A DNA stretch of 64,000 bases from assembly GCA_941918925.1 (NCBI GenBank), contig OW799236.1, positions 16,343,474 to 16,407,473 of the forward strand, read 5' to 3'. The stretch is from Phyto melanocephala (Eukaryota; Arthropoda; Insecta; Diptera; Rhinophoridae). Below are positions 12,404 to 25,389 of the stretch, piece after piece; the first letter of the stretch is position 1; each line of letters begins with the position of its first letter. Both the position numbers and the translations under genes were made by a program. Below the pieces are notes generated by a model, which was not told the DNA's origin, did not search any database, and saw only the letters and a list, made by a program, of their open reading frames with translations.

Positions 12404-13739
12404 CCCTATCATATGTACTTTATGATTCAATAAAAAAAAACAATTAGAATACCAAAAACTGTGTTCTATTTGGTTCAAATCTTTAAGGAAACTTTAACAT
12501 CCGCCTTAGAATTTAAAATATTCAAGAAAAAATTTAAAAAGGCGACCTTTACGCATTTAAAAAATATTCTATATTTAAAGGTTTGAAGTTTATTACGCAC
12601 TTACACATACATGTAATGTAGTATATTTCACAATATTTTAAAAATAAGAAAATGTTCCAACTGATAAGGTAGATTTGGTAAAAATATGCGAAAGCGTAGC
12701 CGGCTCTGTGTTAAGATAAATTACAAATATAATGAAAATTCAAAATGATTAAATTTAATTAATGTTACAAACTATGATGTTAAATTTAAAAAAAAAAAAT
12801 ATTATTTTTGTAAATTCTATAGATGTTATTTATTTGCCCATACGTATGTAGCTAATGTTTCAATATGTGCATAAACAAATGTTTATGCCTGCTTTCTAGT
12901 CTATGTATTTCAGTAAATATTATTTACAAGTTGAAAATCATTCAGTTCTATATTTACTTGTGTGAGCTTCTGTCGGGCAGGACCTTTTGCAGCATCTGCA
13001 TGTGCACTCAGTATTAAGTGTAGTCAAGTGAAAGACAAACATTTCGTTCATTAAAGTGTTATTGGATCATTTAGTTGCAAATTGCAGACAATTTTCTATG
13101 TACAACTGAAGCGGGCATTAGGATATACATACCAAAACATACATACTAACATATACATATGTTTTTTATATTCTTGCAGTTCTAACGCATAAATGTGTGA
13201 TTATAGAAGCATTTGGATTAAAATAAAGTTCAGCTTGAAGTTAAGGAGTACATAGCCGCTAATGTAGCAAAGATAAGAAACCCAAACTATCTGGATGTGA
13301 AAGTTTCAGGTTTAAAATTTTGTTTTATTTTAATTTCTTTTATTTAAGTTTTAAGTACAGAGAAATTTGTAATTAACATTATAGCTTCGAACGATGCCAA
13401 TATAAATGCAAAAGCATATAAGGCAGTTCAATGTGAGTTGATTAGAGGTATTATATATCTAATTTGCCAGAATATTGTATCGAATTTTAAGAAGTGAAAT
13501 TCAACATTAAAATTAAATATACTAAACAAAAATTATTTAATGTGGGGTGTCTCAGCAGGTATGCAATTTTTAAATTTATAATCATTTTAAGTTTTTTTTG
13601 TGTAAGTGACAATCCTGAAATTTGGCAAGCACCATAACTGTGATAACTTTCTACATAAATTTGGAAAGTTATACTGCTACCGCTCGCAAATGTGTCAAAA
13701 ATGTGTCAATCAGTCAAACAGTGTTCCAAAGAAACTAGG
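12404..13739. other. Intronic sequence, nothing recognised
   Basis: AT-rich, with no coding, terminal repeats or tandem structure seen. The N-terminal part of the next transposase remnant may begin near 13.6 kb. Confidence 0.4.
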
Positions 13740-14555
13740 TCTGTTATTGAGACGTAAATGAGAGTGTTGCTGAATAAACTAAAACAACAATTCGTCATCA
13801 TTCCAACAACTGAAAATTTCACAAAGCACTACGCAGCAAAATTTCTTAAAATGATACCTTCATGCATTCAAAAGCCCAGGAGCTCAAACCAAAAGCAGAC
13901 CATGGAAAGTGCCGTCAATTCAATAGGTAAGCGTATTTTAATCTGAATGGCTTCTGGAAAACACAGGTTTGTCGAATTTGTGGCTCAAAAACTGTTCATG
14001 CAATCCATGAGAAACAAATGCAGCCACAATGAGCCACTATCTGGTATCGATTTTGTTCAGGTGATGTTTTTACATTATTTATTTATTTATTAAGATGATG
14101 CTGAAATCGGAGTGATTGTAAATGGTATTTATTATAAGAACATGATAACGGAGTTGTTATGGCCTCAAATAAATGACTTGGATATGGACGACATGTGATT
14201 TCAGCAAAACGGGGCCAACTCCAACAAAGCGCATGACACAATCCATTTATTGCTGCAACAATTTCTAAAAAAAAATTATTTCAAGAAACTCTGATATCAA
14301 GTGGCAGCCAACATCATTCATTTTAACGCCATGTGATTGATATCGTCGGAATTTTGGTAAATTTCGAATTTGTGTAATTAAAATAAAGACTGTGCTTAAT
14401 TTTGAGATTCAACGCGGTATCGGAGAGATACAGCCACATCTCTGTAAAAAAAGTCATGGAGAATAGTATGATGCGAGTAGTGACCTGTTATAAGAGTGCG
14501 GTGGCCGTTTGAGGGTTATTTTTATCCATATTTGCAAAAAAAAAAAATCTTAAAA
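13740..14555 (+). pseudogene. Second mariner-type transposase remnant
   Basis: Ordered fragments in shifting frames: HSKAQELKPKADHGKCRQF (about 13863-13920); YFNLNGFWKTQVCRICGSKT (about 13934-13995), the first-Asp block; GVIVNGIYYKNMITELLWPQ (about 14114-14172); FQQNGANSNKAHDTI (about 14200-14245), where the second catalytic Asp is replaced by Asn; EIQRGIGEIQPHLCKK and a terminal GGRLRVIFIHI near 14500-14535. Stops are frequent. It resembles the 11.3-kb copy only at family level. It is intronic and antisense to the LRR gene. Confidence 0.8.
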
Positions 14556-15179
14556 AATCTTATTTTTTAATTTCAGATAAATATCTGAAGTCGAGTAGTT
14601 GTAATATGTTTTTAACTAACACTTGATTGAGGCTCAATCAAGTACACGTACGTGTTTTGTGCTTACCTAAAAATCTTTGCTATTTACAGACATATAGCAA
14701 GAAAGTCAAAAATGTCCAAAGGATATGAATACTGTTTTTATATTAGATAAAAACTTTGTGTTGTTACACATGTAGAAATAATCTAAAATATACTTTCTAT
14801 CATCAGTGCTGTTATTAGAGATATAAGAAGCTACAATGTCATTGGATGGCTAAAGTTGTTGCAGACAAAATGAAGTAACCTAAATGGATTTAAACAATAA
14901 AGATATATCAGTTTCCAAAGCTCACATAATTCAGGTATGTTTTTTATTGATTCCTTTATAAACAACTAGTATTTTCATATTTTCATTTACCATCCAGAGG
15001 TTAACCTAAATTTTAGATTTAATGTGATGCAAAATTTTGCGATAATATTTCCGACGCCATATCTGATTTTAAAATCTTATATTTTTTGCTGCTACTACTT
15101 GTCCAGCCGTTTTATTTGATACCCATATTGATGGGGTTTAGAAAAAATATAATCCACCATTTCACTTAGAACAAAATTA
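14556..15179. other. Intronic sequence, nothing recognised
   Basis: No coding, tandem or inverted structure that I could support. Confidence 0.4.
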
Positions 15180-15575
15180 TGGATTTTTACTTGTTTTGTC
15201 TCAGTCGGAAATCGAAACCAGGATCAGTCTAGCCAGTACACCACGTTAAAATGGATGTGTTAATAAAAGGATGTGGTCTTGTTTATTTTCTCATAGCTCA
15301 GTTATTTACAGACTGATGTTTTTGATTATGAATATCGATCCTTCCCGAATATTTATGACATTTTAATAACCTAGTGTGGGGGAGCGATATGGGCTACAAA
15401 AAACTGATTTAAACATACACACGGACAGACGGACATAGCTTTATGGACTTTCCTAGTCATACACATTTTGAAAATACATATATGCTTTATGGGGTCGCAA
15501 ACGAATGTTGTAGGAATGTCACACGACATGAAAAACCTTTATATAAGTGTATATACCCCCGGTGAAGGGTAAAAT
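15180..15575 (-). repeat. AGGGTATA/TTCGGC dispersed repeat, diverged copy
   Basis: Contains the hallmarks of the family at 34, 46.8 and 50.7 kb in minus orientation: CACACGGACAGACGGACA, TATGCTTTATGGGGTCG and an end hairpin ACCCCCGGTGAAGGGTA near 15553-15572. At 15205-15245 is a tRNA-like module, TCGGAAATCGAAACCAGG, equivalent to the GATTCGATGCC module of the other copies. It is old and incomplete. Confidence 0.6.
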
Positions 15576-17542
15576 AAAGAGCATTTAAAATTTAAATTTA
15601 AAAAATTTGCAAACGTCTATACAAAATTTTTATTTAAAATTAATTTTTTAACTAATTTAAATATAAATTCCATTATCTCAAGATTTCTATCAGACTATAA
15701 AATAGTTCAGGAGAAAAGCTATCAGTTTAAAAATATTCTTTGACATTTTGGACGCCTTCAGTTAGGCAACAAATATTTCCTACACATCTTCGTTTGTAAA
15801 TTAGTGTGTTCTATATGTATAGGTTTTATATGTCACACAAAACTCAATGGACCAATTCAAAGTAGACTCTCATATTGTACTATGTCATATAATTCATATT
15901 AATATGACTAGTGACACCTTTTGTTAACAAATTATGTATTTAATACAAGAAAGAAGACAAAAAGATGACGCTGTTAAAAATTGTATGTATACAGGAAAGA
16001 AGAAAATAGAAAATATTCTCTCTGAGAGGTGAGAAGCGAAGAAATTCTCTCTAAAAGACAGTATGGTCAAAAGTATAAAAAAAAACAATTTCTTATACAT
16101 AGGAAACAAATGTGTAAAGTCGTATTATTTTCTTTGTATGGAAATTACTGACAAAAATTTTATGCGTGCATAAAATAATATGAAATAGTACAAATATGAC
16201 TGATATGCAACCACTTTGAATTGGCCCAATAATTTACGAACGACGACATGTTATAAATTTTATACATCATAGTTTTAAGTTCGGTTCAATGCTAAAGAAT
16301 AACAAGGTCCTCCATACCCATTTATTTAATCACTGACATAACTCAAGTAACATAGTTCCAAGTAAAATAGCTTTAAAAGTTTAAAGATATTTTTTATCGC
16401 TATTTTTAATAACTTTACACAAAAAAGAGTATTTTGAAAGGATAAAGCCTTTACTTTTAAGTCTTTCATTCCACGTAAATGACGATATATGTGTTTGGGA
16501 GAAGGGCCCAAGCCATTTAATCCAATTTTTTAGTACAATATTTTCAATTACAACTTGAATTATTTTTCGATCGCACTATAATATTAAAATTCCAAAAATC
16601 CAATAATAGTTAAACTAACTTATTTACCCTGAGTTTAAAGGGCAAAAACTACCTTTAAACTTACAATACAAAATATATAAATGACGCCATATAATGACTA
16701 TATTATACATTTAAGACTTAATCGATAAATTATTACAATAATATTAACCGATAAAACAAGTGATGTCCTTTAGCGATTTGACTGTGGCGTTAACAATGTG
16801 TATGTTTAAAATATTATAATGATCTTAACAAAGAACTGCTCATAGTAATTGTATTTTAGTAACAACGAAAATTGTATACAATTATTTCTTATAATAAGAC
16901 ACATATTTATGTATTAAATTTAATAAGTATTCTGCTTTTACTGTCTATTTAGTAATTGCTTTAGCATAATTCATTATTATATTTGTATTGTTGTTGTTTT
17001 TGTTGTCATTATTGCTATTGATATTAATAAGCCCTAGCGTTTTCAGTTATGTTTCCGTGCAAGTGAATATTAGTTCAATTGTATCATATTTAGACATTCT
17101 ATTGTGGTTTCATAATGAAAATTAATTTATATTTTCTTTTATAATGTCAGTCTATATGAACTGCATTGTTATAAGTATGTCTAAGTAGTAGTATTTTGTT
17201 ATATATTCCTAAAGTTTTATTATTACAATTATAAACCTTATAATTATAAACATGTAAGCAATGATTGTTATTAGAATTTGATTTGATATAGAACTGGCCA
17301 TTTTGGCTATTGTTTAAACACTTGTGTACATTAACAACCCATAACATATAACGTCACAAAATTCATAATAGTGATAATCATCATTAATATTTTGAAAAAC
17401 AAAAATTCATTAACACGTTGTGAGAGTTAATATTTGTGTCAGTTAAATAGTGTATATTGTTTTAGCCTTTAGCCGTTTAGTGGTTTAAATTTTGCATTAT
17501 GTTGGTATTGCATAGAAATTCACTGAAGTTAAATTCAATTTT
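15576..17542. other. Intronic AT-rich sequence, nothing recognised
   Basis: Short open frames only. No family or repeat structure recognised. Confidence 0.4.
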
Positions 17543-17760
17543 GCAGTAAATTCACAACCTGTTGTAGGAGTCTTCTCCATATTAAAGAAAAACGACGATT
17601 GTATTTACTTCTCAATCTACATATTATTTATACGACATTCTATAAACGTAAATAAAATTGTTGTAAGTGTTGTACAAAAAATTAATGTAGAAATTATCAA
17701 CGTTTAAAACGTTTAAAACTACTATGACGTACAACACCTACGGCAACTTGTGAATTGAGC
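17543..17760. mobile_element. 218-bp MITE, GCTCAATTCACAA family
   Basis: Ends GCAGTAAATTCACAACCT at the left and TTGTGAATTGAGC at the right, which are inverted relative to each other. The element shares its ends, its length and an internal GTACAAC/GACGTACAAC motif with the element at 58916-59134. A target duplication could not be decided. Confidence 0.6.
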
Positions 17761-17789
17761 AATTAGTTGTGTTGTGATGCCTTGTCATT

Positions 17790-17915
17790 ATACTCATGAT
17801 AGAGAGTATAAGGGTGTAAAATTTCTACACTTTTCATTAACGAACCAGGTATATATTTTCTAAAAGCTTAAGTGTCGATTGTCCATCTGTCCGTGTGTAT
17901 GTTAAATTCATTACG
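17790..17915 (+). repeat. Fragment of the AGGGTATA dispersed repeat (left arm)
   Basis: Carries GAGAGTATAAGGGTGTA, TATATTTTCTAAAAGCTTA and CTGTCCGTGTGTATG in the same order as the left arms at 46.8 and 50.7 kb. It is truncated after about 125 bp. Confidence 0.55.
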
Positions 17916-18251
17916 AAATTCCCACCAACCACCAATCTGTTAACAATTTGATTGAAAACTTATAAATTATTTTAATAAACTTTTTATTTTTTTCTGTTAA
18001 TAGTTTGTTTAAAAATCAGAATTATTTTATTAAAAATTTTACAGACTCAAACATAAAATTTGATTGGAAATAAATGTAATTTTTTTTTTGTTTGAATTTT
18101 CAAATTAAGTGATAGGTCGAACAAATATTTAATATGGTTCTCTAAATTCATTTATTAAATCAGAAATATAATTTTTTCTGTATAATAATTTTTAGACAGC
18201 TATACAAACAACTAGTTCATTTACCTTGATATAAATTAAGCTTAATGCTCT

Positions 18252-18768
18252 AAACACATAGACGACAGCAGACAGCAAGCAGCAATATGTCAAAAATAAA
18301 ATCCATGTGTTTAAATGAAAACGATTATTTTGACGGCAGCACAGCAGCACGACTGCACAACAGCATTTGCTGCTGCTGTCAACTTAGGCTATTTTCTATT
18401 TTAACGGGCAGCAAGAAACAAATATAGTGTTGCCAATTTAAATATTAAATTGGAAAAAAAAAAACAAAAACTTATTTTTGATATTAAACATAAAAGAACA
18501 TTACAAAAAATACAATAAAGAAATAAATTTATGTGTTTTTATAGTTTATCGTGATATTATTACATTTTTTTTATCAATAACTTTAATTTTATTCATTATA
18601 AAATATATATGCGACATCCTTGAAATTTGTATTGTTTAAATACACATAAGCTGGTTATTATGTTGTTGCTGTCTTCAAAATAATTATGAAGCTGACTTCA
18701 GAGCAGCATTTGAAGTTGGCAGCATTTGAAGCCGTGAAGTTGTGAAGTCTGCTGGCGTCTATGTTTAT
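18252..18768. mobile_element. Candidate inverted-repeat element rich in CAGCAG
   Basis: The left end AAACACATAGACGACAGCAG and the right end (reverse complement) ATAAACATAGACGCCAGCAG match at about 17 of 20 positions. The subterminal regions are both CAGCAG/CTGCTG-rich. No coding. Target duplication is unclear, so the class is unknown. Confidence 0.5.
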
Positions 18769-20335
18769 CTATTTGTCACTTTACTTTCTTGAAAACCTCA
18801 AAAAGTTACTTTCTTGATATAATCGTTGAAATCTGAGTGGAAAGTAAAATAAAAAAAATGTGAGTGTGTTAGTAAAGAAATGTGAGTGTATTGCGAATTT
18901 CAGGCATTTACTTTCATCTGTAAATACTGGGTAAACTATAAATTTAAAAAAAAAAAAATATTTTCTTCCTTTTTTAATTTTTTTTTTGTAAAAATTCTTT
19001 ATTTAATAAATGTAATGTAATTGTTTAAATGAATGTACAAATGTGTGGGCGTTTTCATCATCCATCTCAATGATTTTTTTACAAAAGACACAAGAATATA
19101 TGTTTTTTTTATCAAACAATGATTAAATTTCTTTTTCAACTAAACATTTATAAACTCACACATATGCACGTAAACCAAAGGTTGTGTGTGTGTGCAAGTG
19201 GTTTTTCTTATCATTTCTCAGTACAAACATACATACGTGCATGCGAACGTTCTCATACAATAGTTCACCAAATGTTAAAAGATAGCTTCTTATTGATTTC
19301 TTAAACAAGATATAAACTATTTCATAAACAGTTTTTTCTCAGTTTCATTTCATTTTATCTTAGCTTTTCTTTTCTTGTCTTTCTGTCTTGTTCTTGCCTT
19401 CTCAGTAGCATTACTTATTTCTTTGGCTTTAAGTTAATAGAAAATTGCAAGCAGTATTATCCTTTACTATTCTCTCTAATCATTTTCAAATGTTTAAATT
19501 CAAGTTATACTGCTGTTGTAGCTGTTGTTGTAGCTGTTGTTGCTTGGTTAGTAGTTTGGTGGCCCTATTAGTTGGTGTAACAGTTTGTTTGCCTGAGTTG
19601 GTCAATTTATATATTTATATATATTTATGCCAGCGTGTGAGTGTGTCTAAAATTTCAATTGCAGTAGTTTTTAAGAAAATGTTTGTTCGTTAAAATCCCA
19701 TTAATATTTATAAGCTGCTTTTTGGCACTACACATACAGACATGTATATTTTGGGACTCCCTTTCTCTTTACTATTTCTCATATTGCTTGTGATACATGG
19801 ACGAGTAATATTTTTAGGTCACTGTGTAAAGTTTCTTTTTTCTCTTCTTTTTCTTTTTTTTTGAGAAGTTCTATCTATGCTTGTGGCCAAAAATTTGTTT
19901 GTCTTTGTAGTTGAATTTCTTGTTTGCTTTAAGTTTATTATCTATAAATTTTTATTATATTTATTTATTGCCAATAAATTGTGCTCAAAATTAAAATAAT
20001 AGTCTTGTGATTTTCCCTAATTAAACATGATTTTGCTAAGTAAAAACAGGATTTTAAAGAAAAATGACTTAAAAAATAAGGAATATTTATTAAGGAGTTT
20101 AAGGTATATGCTTAAGGGTTTTATTTAAAAGAATTATTTATGTAATAGGAATTTTTAAAGGAAATTTTCCTAAGACAAAATATTAATTGGATTATCTCTT
20201 TGGGAGTTGTGTCACACATCGTTGGAGGTAAGTTTTGTGGTTACACTTACACTTACAAATCATAGTTATCATCGTAATAACAAGACTTAAAGTTAAACAT
20301 TTTTTTTCTAAAAAATTTGTAAACTTTAAATATAT
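18769..20335. other. Intronic sequence, nothing recognised
   Basis: Poly-T and TTG-repeat tracts (for example about 19510-19545). Two open frames at 19.1-19.7 kb fall in low-complexity sequence. Confidence 0.4.
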
Positions 20336-20672
20336 TGTTACGTTTATACCTTTTATAACTGTTGGATTATTTCCTTTAAATAAACTTTGAGTTCTTCTAT
20401 TGCAATCAAAAACAGTTAAAAGTTGTTATAAAATTAAGAGCACTTTATTTATTTAAATATACTCAGATATTGTTTTTATATCACTTTACTTATTACACTT
20501 ATGGTTAAACACTTTTATTATCAAACTCACTTTGATACACACTTTACAAGCTCTTTTGTAATACTGATCATGTTAGCTGTGTTGTTCGGCTATTTATAGT
20601 AACATAGTGGTATTCGGTAACATTCGACAAAGTTCTCGTATGTACATTCTAGTACATTTGAAAACCGTTACA
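20336..20672 (-). mobile_element. Solo LTR of an LTR retrotransposon
   Basis: A 337-bp unit that on the minus strand starts TGTAACGG and ends CGTAACA, the TG..CA form of LTRs. In order it contains a TATA box (TATAAATAG, plus 20590-20598), a likely start region just downstream, an AATAAA near 20450 and the terminal part. No internal retrotransposon sequence is found on either side, so this is a solo LTR left by recombination. The flanks share a TTTAAATA word, but not exactly at the junctions, so the target duplication is not proven. It lies at the 5' end of the large intron, about 350 bp below the LRR exon. Confidence 0.65.
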
Positions 20673-21024
20673 TTTAAATAAAGACGTTAAGTAATATGCT
20701 GGAATAATAGAAGTTTCTAAAAGAATGCTACATATAATAACAAACATCATGTTCGAACAACCAGCAAAATAAACTAATACAAATAAAACTACAGTAACTT
20801 AAACTACTACAACTAAAATAAATTACAATGTAAATAAAGCTACTTAAAAATAAGTCTGTAAAAATATATTTGTAACTACTTTCCATAAATTTATTTACGA
20901 TTTTTAAGCTTTTAAATAGAAATTAATTTTTTTCTCTATTAAATTAAAAAAAAATTAAAATCTTTATTGGAAAATTCAAATATTTGAGCTATGCTAGTAC
21001 CTACACCAGTTATCAAAAACTTAC

Positions 21025-21169
21025 CTAAAACTTCTTTCGGATATATCCTGCAATTCGTTGTCTATTAGTTTAAGGGTTTTCAGCCTGAGTCCCTGAAACG
21101 TTTCATCATCCACACTCTGTAAATGGGTATTAGACATCTCAATATAACGCACCGAACTATGGATAAATT
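21025..21169 (-). CDS. LRR gene, upstream exon
   Basis: A 145-bp exon found by scanning for LRR coding beside splice sites. The acceptor is TTTTATTACAG (AG at 21171-21170) and the donor is TTTTAG followed by GTAAGTT (GT at 21024-21023). It holds 47 codons flanked by two partial ones and reads VRYIEMSNTHLQSVDDETF followed by a second LRR beginning LKTLKLIDNEL. Its phase (two leftover bases) fits the exon at 4908 exactly. The preceding exon must end with one leftover base and should carry the signal peptide and N-terminal cysteine cap. I did not find it between 21.2 and 64 kb. Confidence 0.87.
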
Positions 21170-23903
21170 CTGTAATAAAAGAATATATAAAAATATTAAA
21201 GATTATTATTTTTATAGTTAATAATACAAAAAGGCCCTAACTCAAATGATTATAACTTTGCAGGAGAAGGCAAAAACACAATTGAACCTACATTTTTATA
21301 TTATAATTCCTTATGTAAAATTGCCTGAAAATCTATTTTCTTAAATACTTTTAAATCGAATTTTTGTGTCGAGGTGTATTTTTATGAAATGTATTGGCAT
21401 CGCTCAAAAACTAAATTTTTTTAAAATTATTAGTTGGGACCTTTTCATTTGTGACCATCGACATATAAGTTTGCCATTTCGTTTTATATTTCTACAGTAT
21501 TCATTTGTGACCCCATAAAATATTTGTTTATATTTTTAACCTCTAAGTAGAGAAGTCAATTTAATGATGTCCATCTGTCCATCCTTGTGAGCGTTGAAAT
21601 CAACTTTTCCATGCCCTCATATATCCCACGAGCTTGTATGTAGAATAGATTTATTAAGAGTGCTTTCAGAATTTTTTTTATTAAAATCCAGCAAAATTGC
21701 CTTAAAACTTCCAAGCTATAAGCAAAAAAACAAGATTATCTCTGATTTGCCCATATTTTTACCATAAAAATTAAAATTTTTGTGCCCTAAGTTAATATAT
21801 GAACCAATTTGTTACTATTCATAGGCATAATGTGCTACTCGAGATATTCATGAAGAGAGAGAGAGAGAGAGAGCATTTAGCATTGGTAGGCAATAAATTA
21901 AGGACCACAGGCAGGTACTTATTTAGAGTAAGTGCAAAGGCAGACATAAATCTTAGGCAGAAGCTGACAACTACGAAGGACTTACTGTTGCAGATTGTAG
22001 GCAATCTTGAGATTTAGTTTGTCTATAGCAAGTGTTTGTGCTGAGACGTAACTCAGAGAGTCTGGAAGCCTTAAGATTATTCTACAGCCAAGAGTATAGA
22101 AAAAAGACTCGATTACAAAGTTGTTTGCTTCGGTACCCTCTTACAAGTTAGTATAAGGATGCGAATTTCTTTAAGCATAAGATTGTGAAAATATGAGATT
22201 TGTTTCTGTCGAAAAACTGTTTCTAGCTTACTGAATGTTCTTGGTCGAGCTGAAACTATAAAGACAAACACATCTTGGCGAGTTATTTACCTTAAATTTA
22301 TTCACCAAACCAACCCTCTATTTAAATAATAACAAAATTTTATTATTTTGACGTGCTGAAATAAATTATAGCCATCATAGACCATCTCCACCGACCAATT
22401 TTTACCAAAAAATCCTCTATAAATTTTACTGTTTAATACAGAAAATTCTCTTAAAAGCATGCTATTTATTAAATTTAAACCTTGTGTACATTTCTAGACA
22501 CCCTTTTTCAAAACCATAATGTTTTCCTTTCTTGCTGTCTCTTTGTTAGCTTTCGTTTTTCCATATTTCTTTTGTGCATATTTTTTTGTGTTTTCAAAAT
22601 TTAATTTAACTCAAAAATATACAAATATTTACCCAACAATCACTAGACACTTCAACAACAGCAACACACAATTTTAGTTTGTTTACAAATAAAATGTTGA
22701 AATAAAGATTATTTGTGTTGTTGCCTTAGATATATAATCAAAATAAAAATATTTTTGTAAAAGGGGTGAAATTGTAACGAGTAAGAAAAATTTAAAGATG
22801 TGTAAAGAACATTCTCAAGTTCATATTTTTTGTATGCTACTTCAGAGTGTTCATGTACTTTATAAATATTTGTTTGTGTACAACATTTAAAATAAAATAC
22901 TTTAAACTACTTTAATTAAGGTCCTTAATAAAATTTAATTAAAGTTTGTCAACTTAAACCTTTGAATTAGTAAAAATATTGAACGTAAGAAAGTTAATGT
23001 ATAAAAATTATTAAGGCTTAAGTTAAATATTTTGGAAAGAGAAACAGTAAAAATTTGTGTATTAAAAAAATCTGACTAAGATATTTTTATAAAAGAAAAA
23101 ATTTATATTCTACATCAGCCTAAATAACATCACTATTTTCAAATGTGATTTCTTTAGCGAAAAGTCCGACCAACATGACTAGTTACAAGTTTTGTTACAC
23201 CTCCAAGTAGTGCTGGTCCTTATCTCAAATATTTTAACCCTTTAAGGGTGGACCCTTGAGTCAGCATATGTGATGATAACTAAACAAATTACCTCAAGTC
23301 CACTTAGCAGCTCAAAGCTTATGAGCAAGACAAAAGCGGAATTCACTCTTGGTAGCATTTTTGCAATTTAGCGTGAGTGCATTTTTCATGTGTGTTGGAA
23401 ACCTATGGCAACTTATGGCAATGCCTAAATCAACGGAAAAATATAATATCACAATTTTTTTGGTAAAAAATGCCATGTATGAAATGGAATTTGTGGAGAT
23501 TTTAAGTTCTGAGAGTAGAAAAATTGTATATCTATTGTGCAAATTTGTGTGACATTACTTTGCACTGATTTTTAGTAGTGCATATTTGCTCAAGTGATGA
23601 AAACTGCAATTTAATAGAATTTGTTTTTGTAGTCGTGTACAAGTTAAATTGTTTGCTAGACTTGCACGGTCTGCACGACTTGCAAGGGTAGTTTGCATCA
23701 AACAGTGAGTTCCGCTAATGTCAATTGTTGGGGTTAAAAGAAGAGTAGATTTTTTGTCAAAAACGAACATGAGATGAATGAAGTGATGTTTTTCTTAGTG
23801 ACATTATGTTTACGAAAGTTGCCAGCTGCAATTAATTTTAGACGAATGAAGCGATTTGTCCCTACATATTATATACCAACGTTGATCAGGCAATTACTAT
23901 TTA
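21170..23903. other. No gene recognised; repeat fragment and GA microsatellite
   Basis: Presumably the next LRR-gene intron or upstream sequence. It holds a fragment of the AGGGTATA repeat left arm at about 21480-21640 (GACCCCATAAAATATTTG, CCATCTGTCC) and a (GA)n run at 21855-21874. No signal-peptide or cysteine-cap exon was found. Confidence 0.45.
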
Positions 23904-24127
23904 CGGCCACTGAAGTTAAACGATATTTCTTGCGAGAAAGGAAACTTTAAGTAAACGTTCCCTGGAGACATGAAACCATGGTGAAATACCCAACTTGCTA
24001 CCAATATGTTAACGGCAACTCGAATTAAGCGATATTGAACTGGAAAGCGAAGGCCAGAAATGAAACTTTAAGTAAATGCTCCGTGAAGACTTGCAACCAT
24101 GGTGAAATGCCCAACTTGCTACCAATA
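23904..24127 (+). repeat. Imperfect 121-bp tandem duplication
   Basis: GAAACTTTAAGTAAACGTTC (23941) recurs as GAAACTTTAAGTAAATGCTC (24062). Both copies end in CCCAACTTGCTACCAATA. The upstream half of the unit (CGGC.ACT..A.TTAA.CGATATT) is also repeated. The origin is unknown. Confidence 0.75.
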
Positions 24128-24697
24128 CCTTTAGATGCTGGGAGCCTTAAACTTAAGCAGCTTAGTTTAAGGCTAATCGAAGTCATATCTCCGATTAGAC
24201 CCTAGATATTAATCTGGACTGGTTAATGATGAGCTCTCTTTGGAGTTACTCCAATTGCTATGGTTGCTGCTTTATAAGGGTAACAAGGTCCAAATGACTA
24301 ATAAAATGTGATGTAGATTTGGTCCTATTGGGTAGGCGCTGCTTTAGCCTGTTGACCCCATCTAGGTGAAGAATTTGAGTGCATGAATGCAATTTGTTGG
24401 TAGTAGGGATTGTGCAAATTCTTTGTGGTTTTTTTGAAATATTATGCAAAACAGGATGCTTTAGTTTCTTACTACTGTGACAAAACTCAAAGATATCACA
24501 GATAATTAACACATCAACTTTGTATCTAATTCAAACAGCTCTTAATGGATAATAATGTCTGTTTTTAAAAGTTCGAATATTGTCGAACCGATTTCAAAGT
24601 GATATTCTAAGTATATGTAAAGGATTGGTACCAGCTCCAGAGCTACAATAATTTTTTTTATAAATGGCTACCTGGGTTGCCTATGAGAAAACATTTA

Positions 24698-25180
24698 CGG
24701 CCTTATTCATAAAAAAAGTTAGCCACAGTTTATACACTACGTACAACGAGCTGCTAACTAGAATGCCGATTAAGCTTGGCAGCTCTTCGGCACAGAGTAA
24801 ATTCATAACAAACCTTTATCCGTCTGGCAACTTTTCATAAATCAACTCTGAAATTGCATAATACTCCTCAAACTTGCCACAATTTTTTGTATATCATTTC
24901 CGATTTTGACATTTTGTTGTTTTTCCATACATACTAACAACTTTTACAATTTTAAAATAAAGTAAAAAAATAAACGAACAATAAATTTTTCGCGCACAAA
25001 CATTTTAATTCTTTTCTTTATACAATTTTTTTGTTTCAGAACAGATGTTTTTAACAAGTCGGCAAACGCTTGGCAGCTCGTTAACAAGAGTATAGCAAAT
25101 CGTTAGCCCGAGATTGGCATGTGTGTTATGAATAAAATTTATGCTAACTTTAAGCCAACTTTTTGTTATGAATAAGGCAG
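24698..25180. mobile_element. 483-bp Harbinger-like MITE with TTA target duplication
   Basis: The left end CGGCCTTATTCATAAAAAAA and the right end (reverse complement) CTGCCTTATTCATAACAAAA form inverted repeats that continue into AGTTAGCC/AGTTGGCT. TTA lies immediately outside both ends (24695-24697 and 25181-25183), the target duplication of the PIF/Harbinger group. It is non-coding, with a poly-A/T-rich centre. It shares its terminal GGCC(T/G)TATTCATAA with the palindromic element at 31.1 kb. Confidence 0.68.
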
Positions 25181-25358
25181 TTAATCTTCTCTTACATCAG
25201 TTTTACAGCTTACTTCGGGGTAAAACGCACAGGAATGAAGCAGGGGCTTGCTTTATACAAAGAAAAAAGTTTATCTATATAATATTGATTTATTCTTAAT
25301 AAAAGGCAAGGTCTGCTCAAGATCTCTAGAGATTTTATTTATAAATTTATTTATTGAT

Positions 25359-25389
<31 letters not shown>

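Larger units (their letters stand above)
4909..21024 (-). other. 16.1-kb intron of the LRR gene, filled with transposon remnants
   Basis: The interval between two phase-matched LRR exons. It starts GTAAGTT and ends TTTCAG on the minus strand. It contains every repeat listed from about 5 to 20.7 kb: an AGTT-type degenerate array, two tRNA-like SINE heads, a Helitron, a minisatellite, two mariner-type remnants, several inverted-repeat elements and a solo LTR. No exon with LRR coding was seen inside it. Confidence 0.8.
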
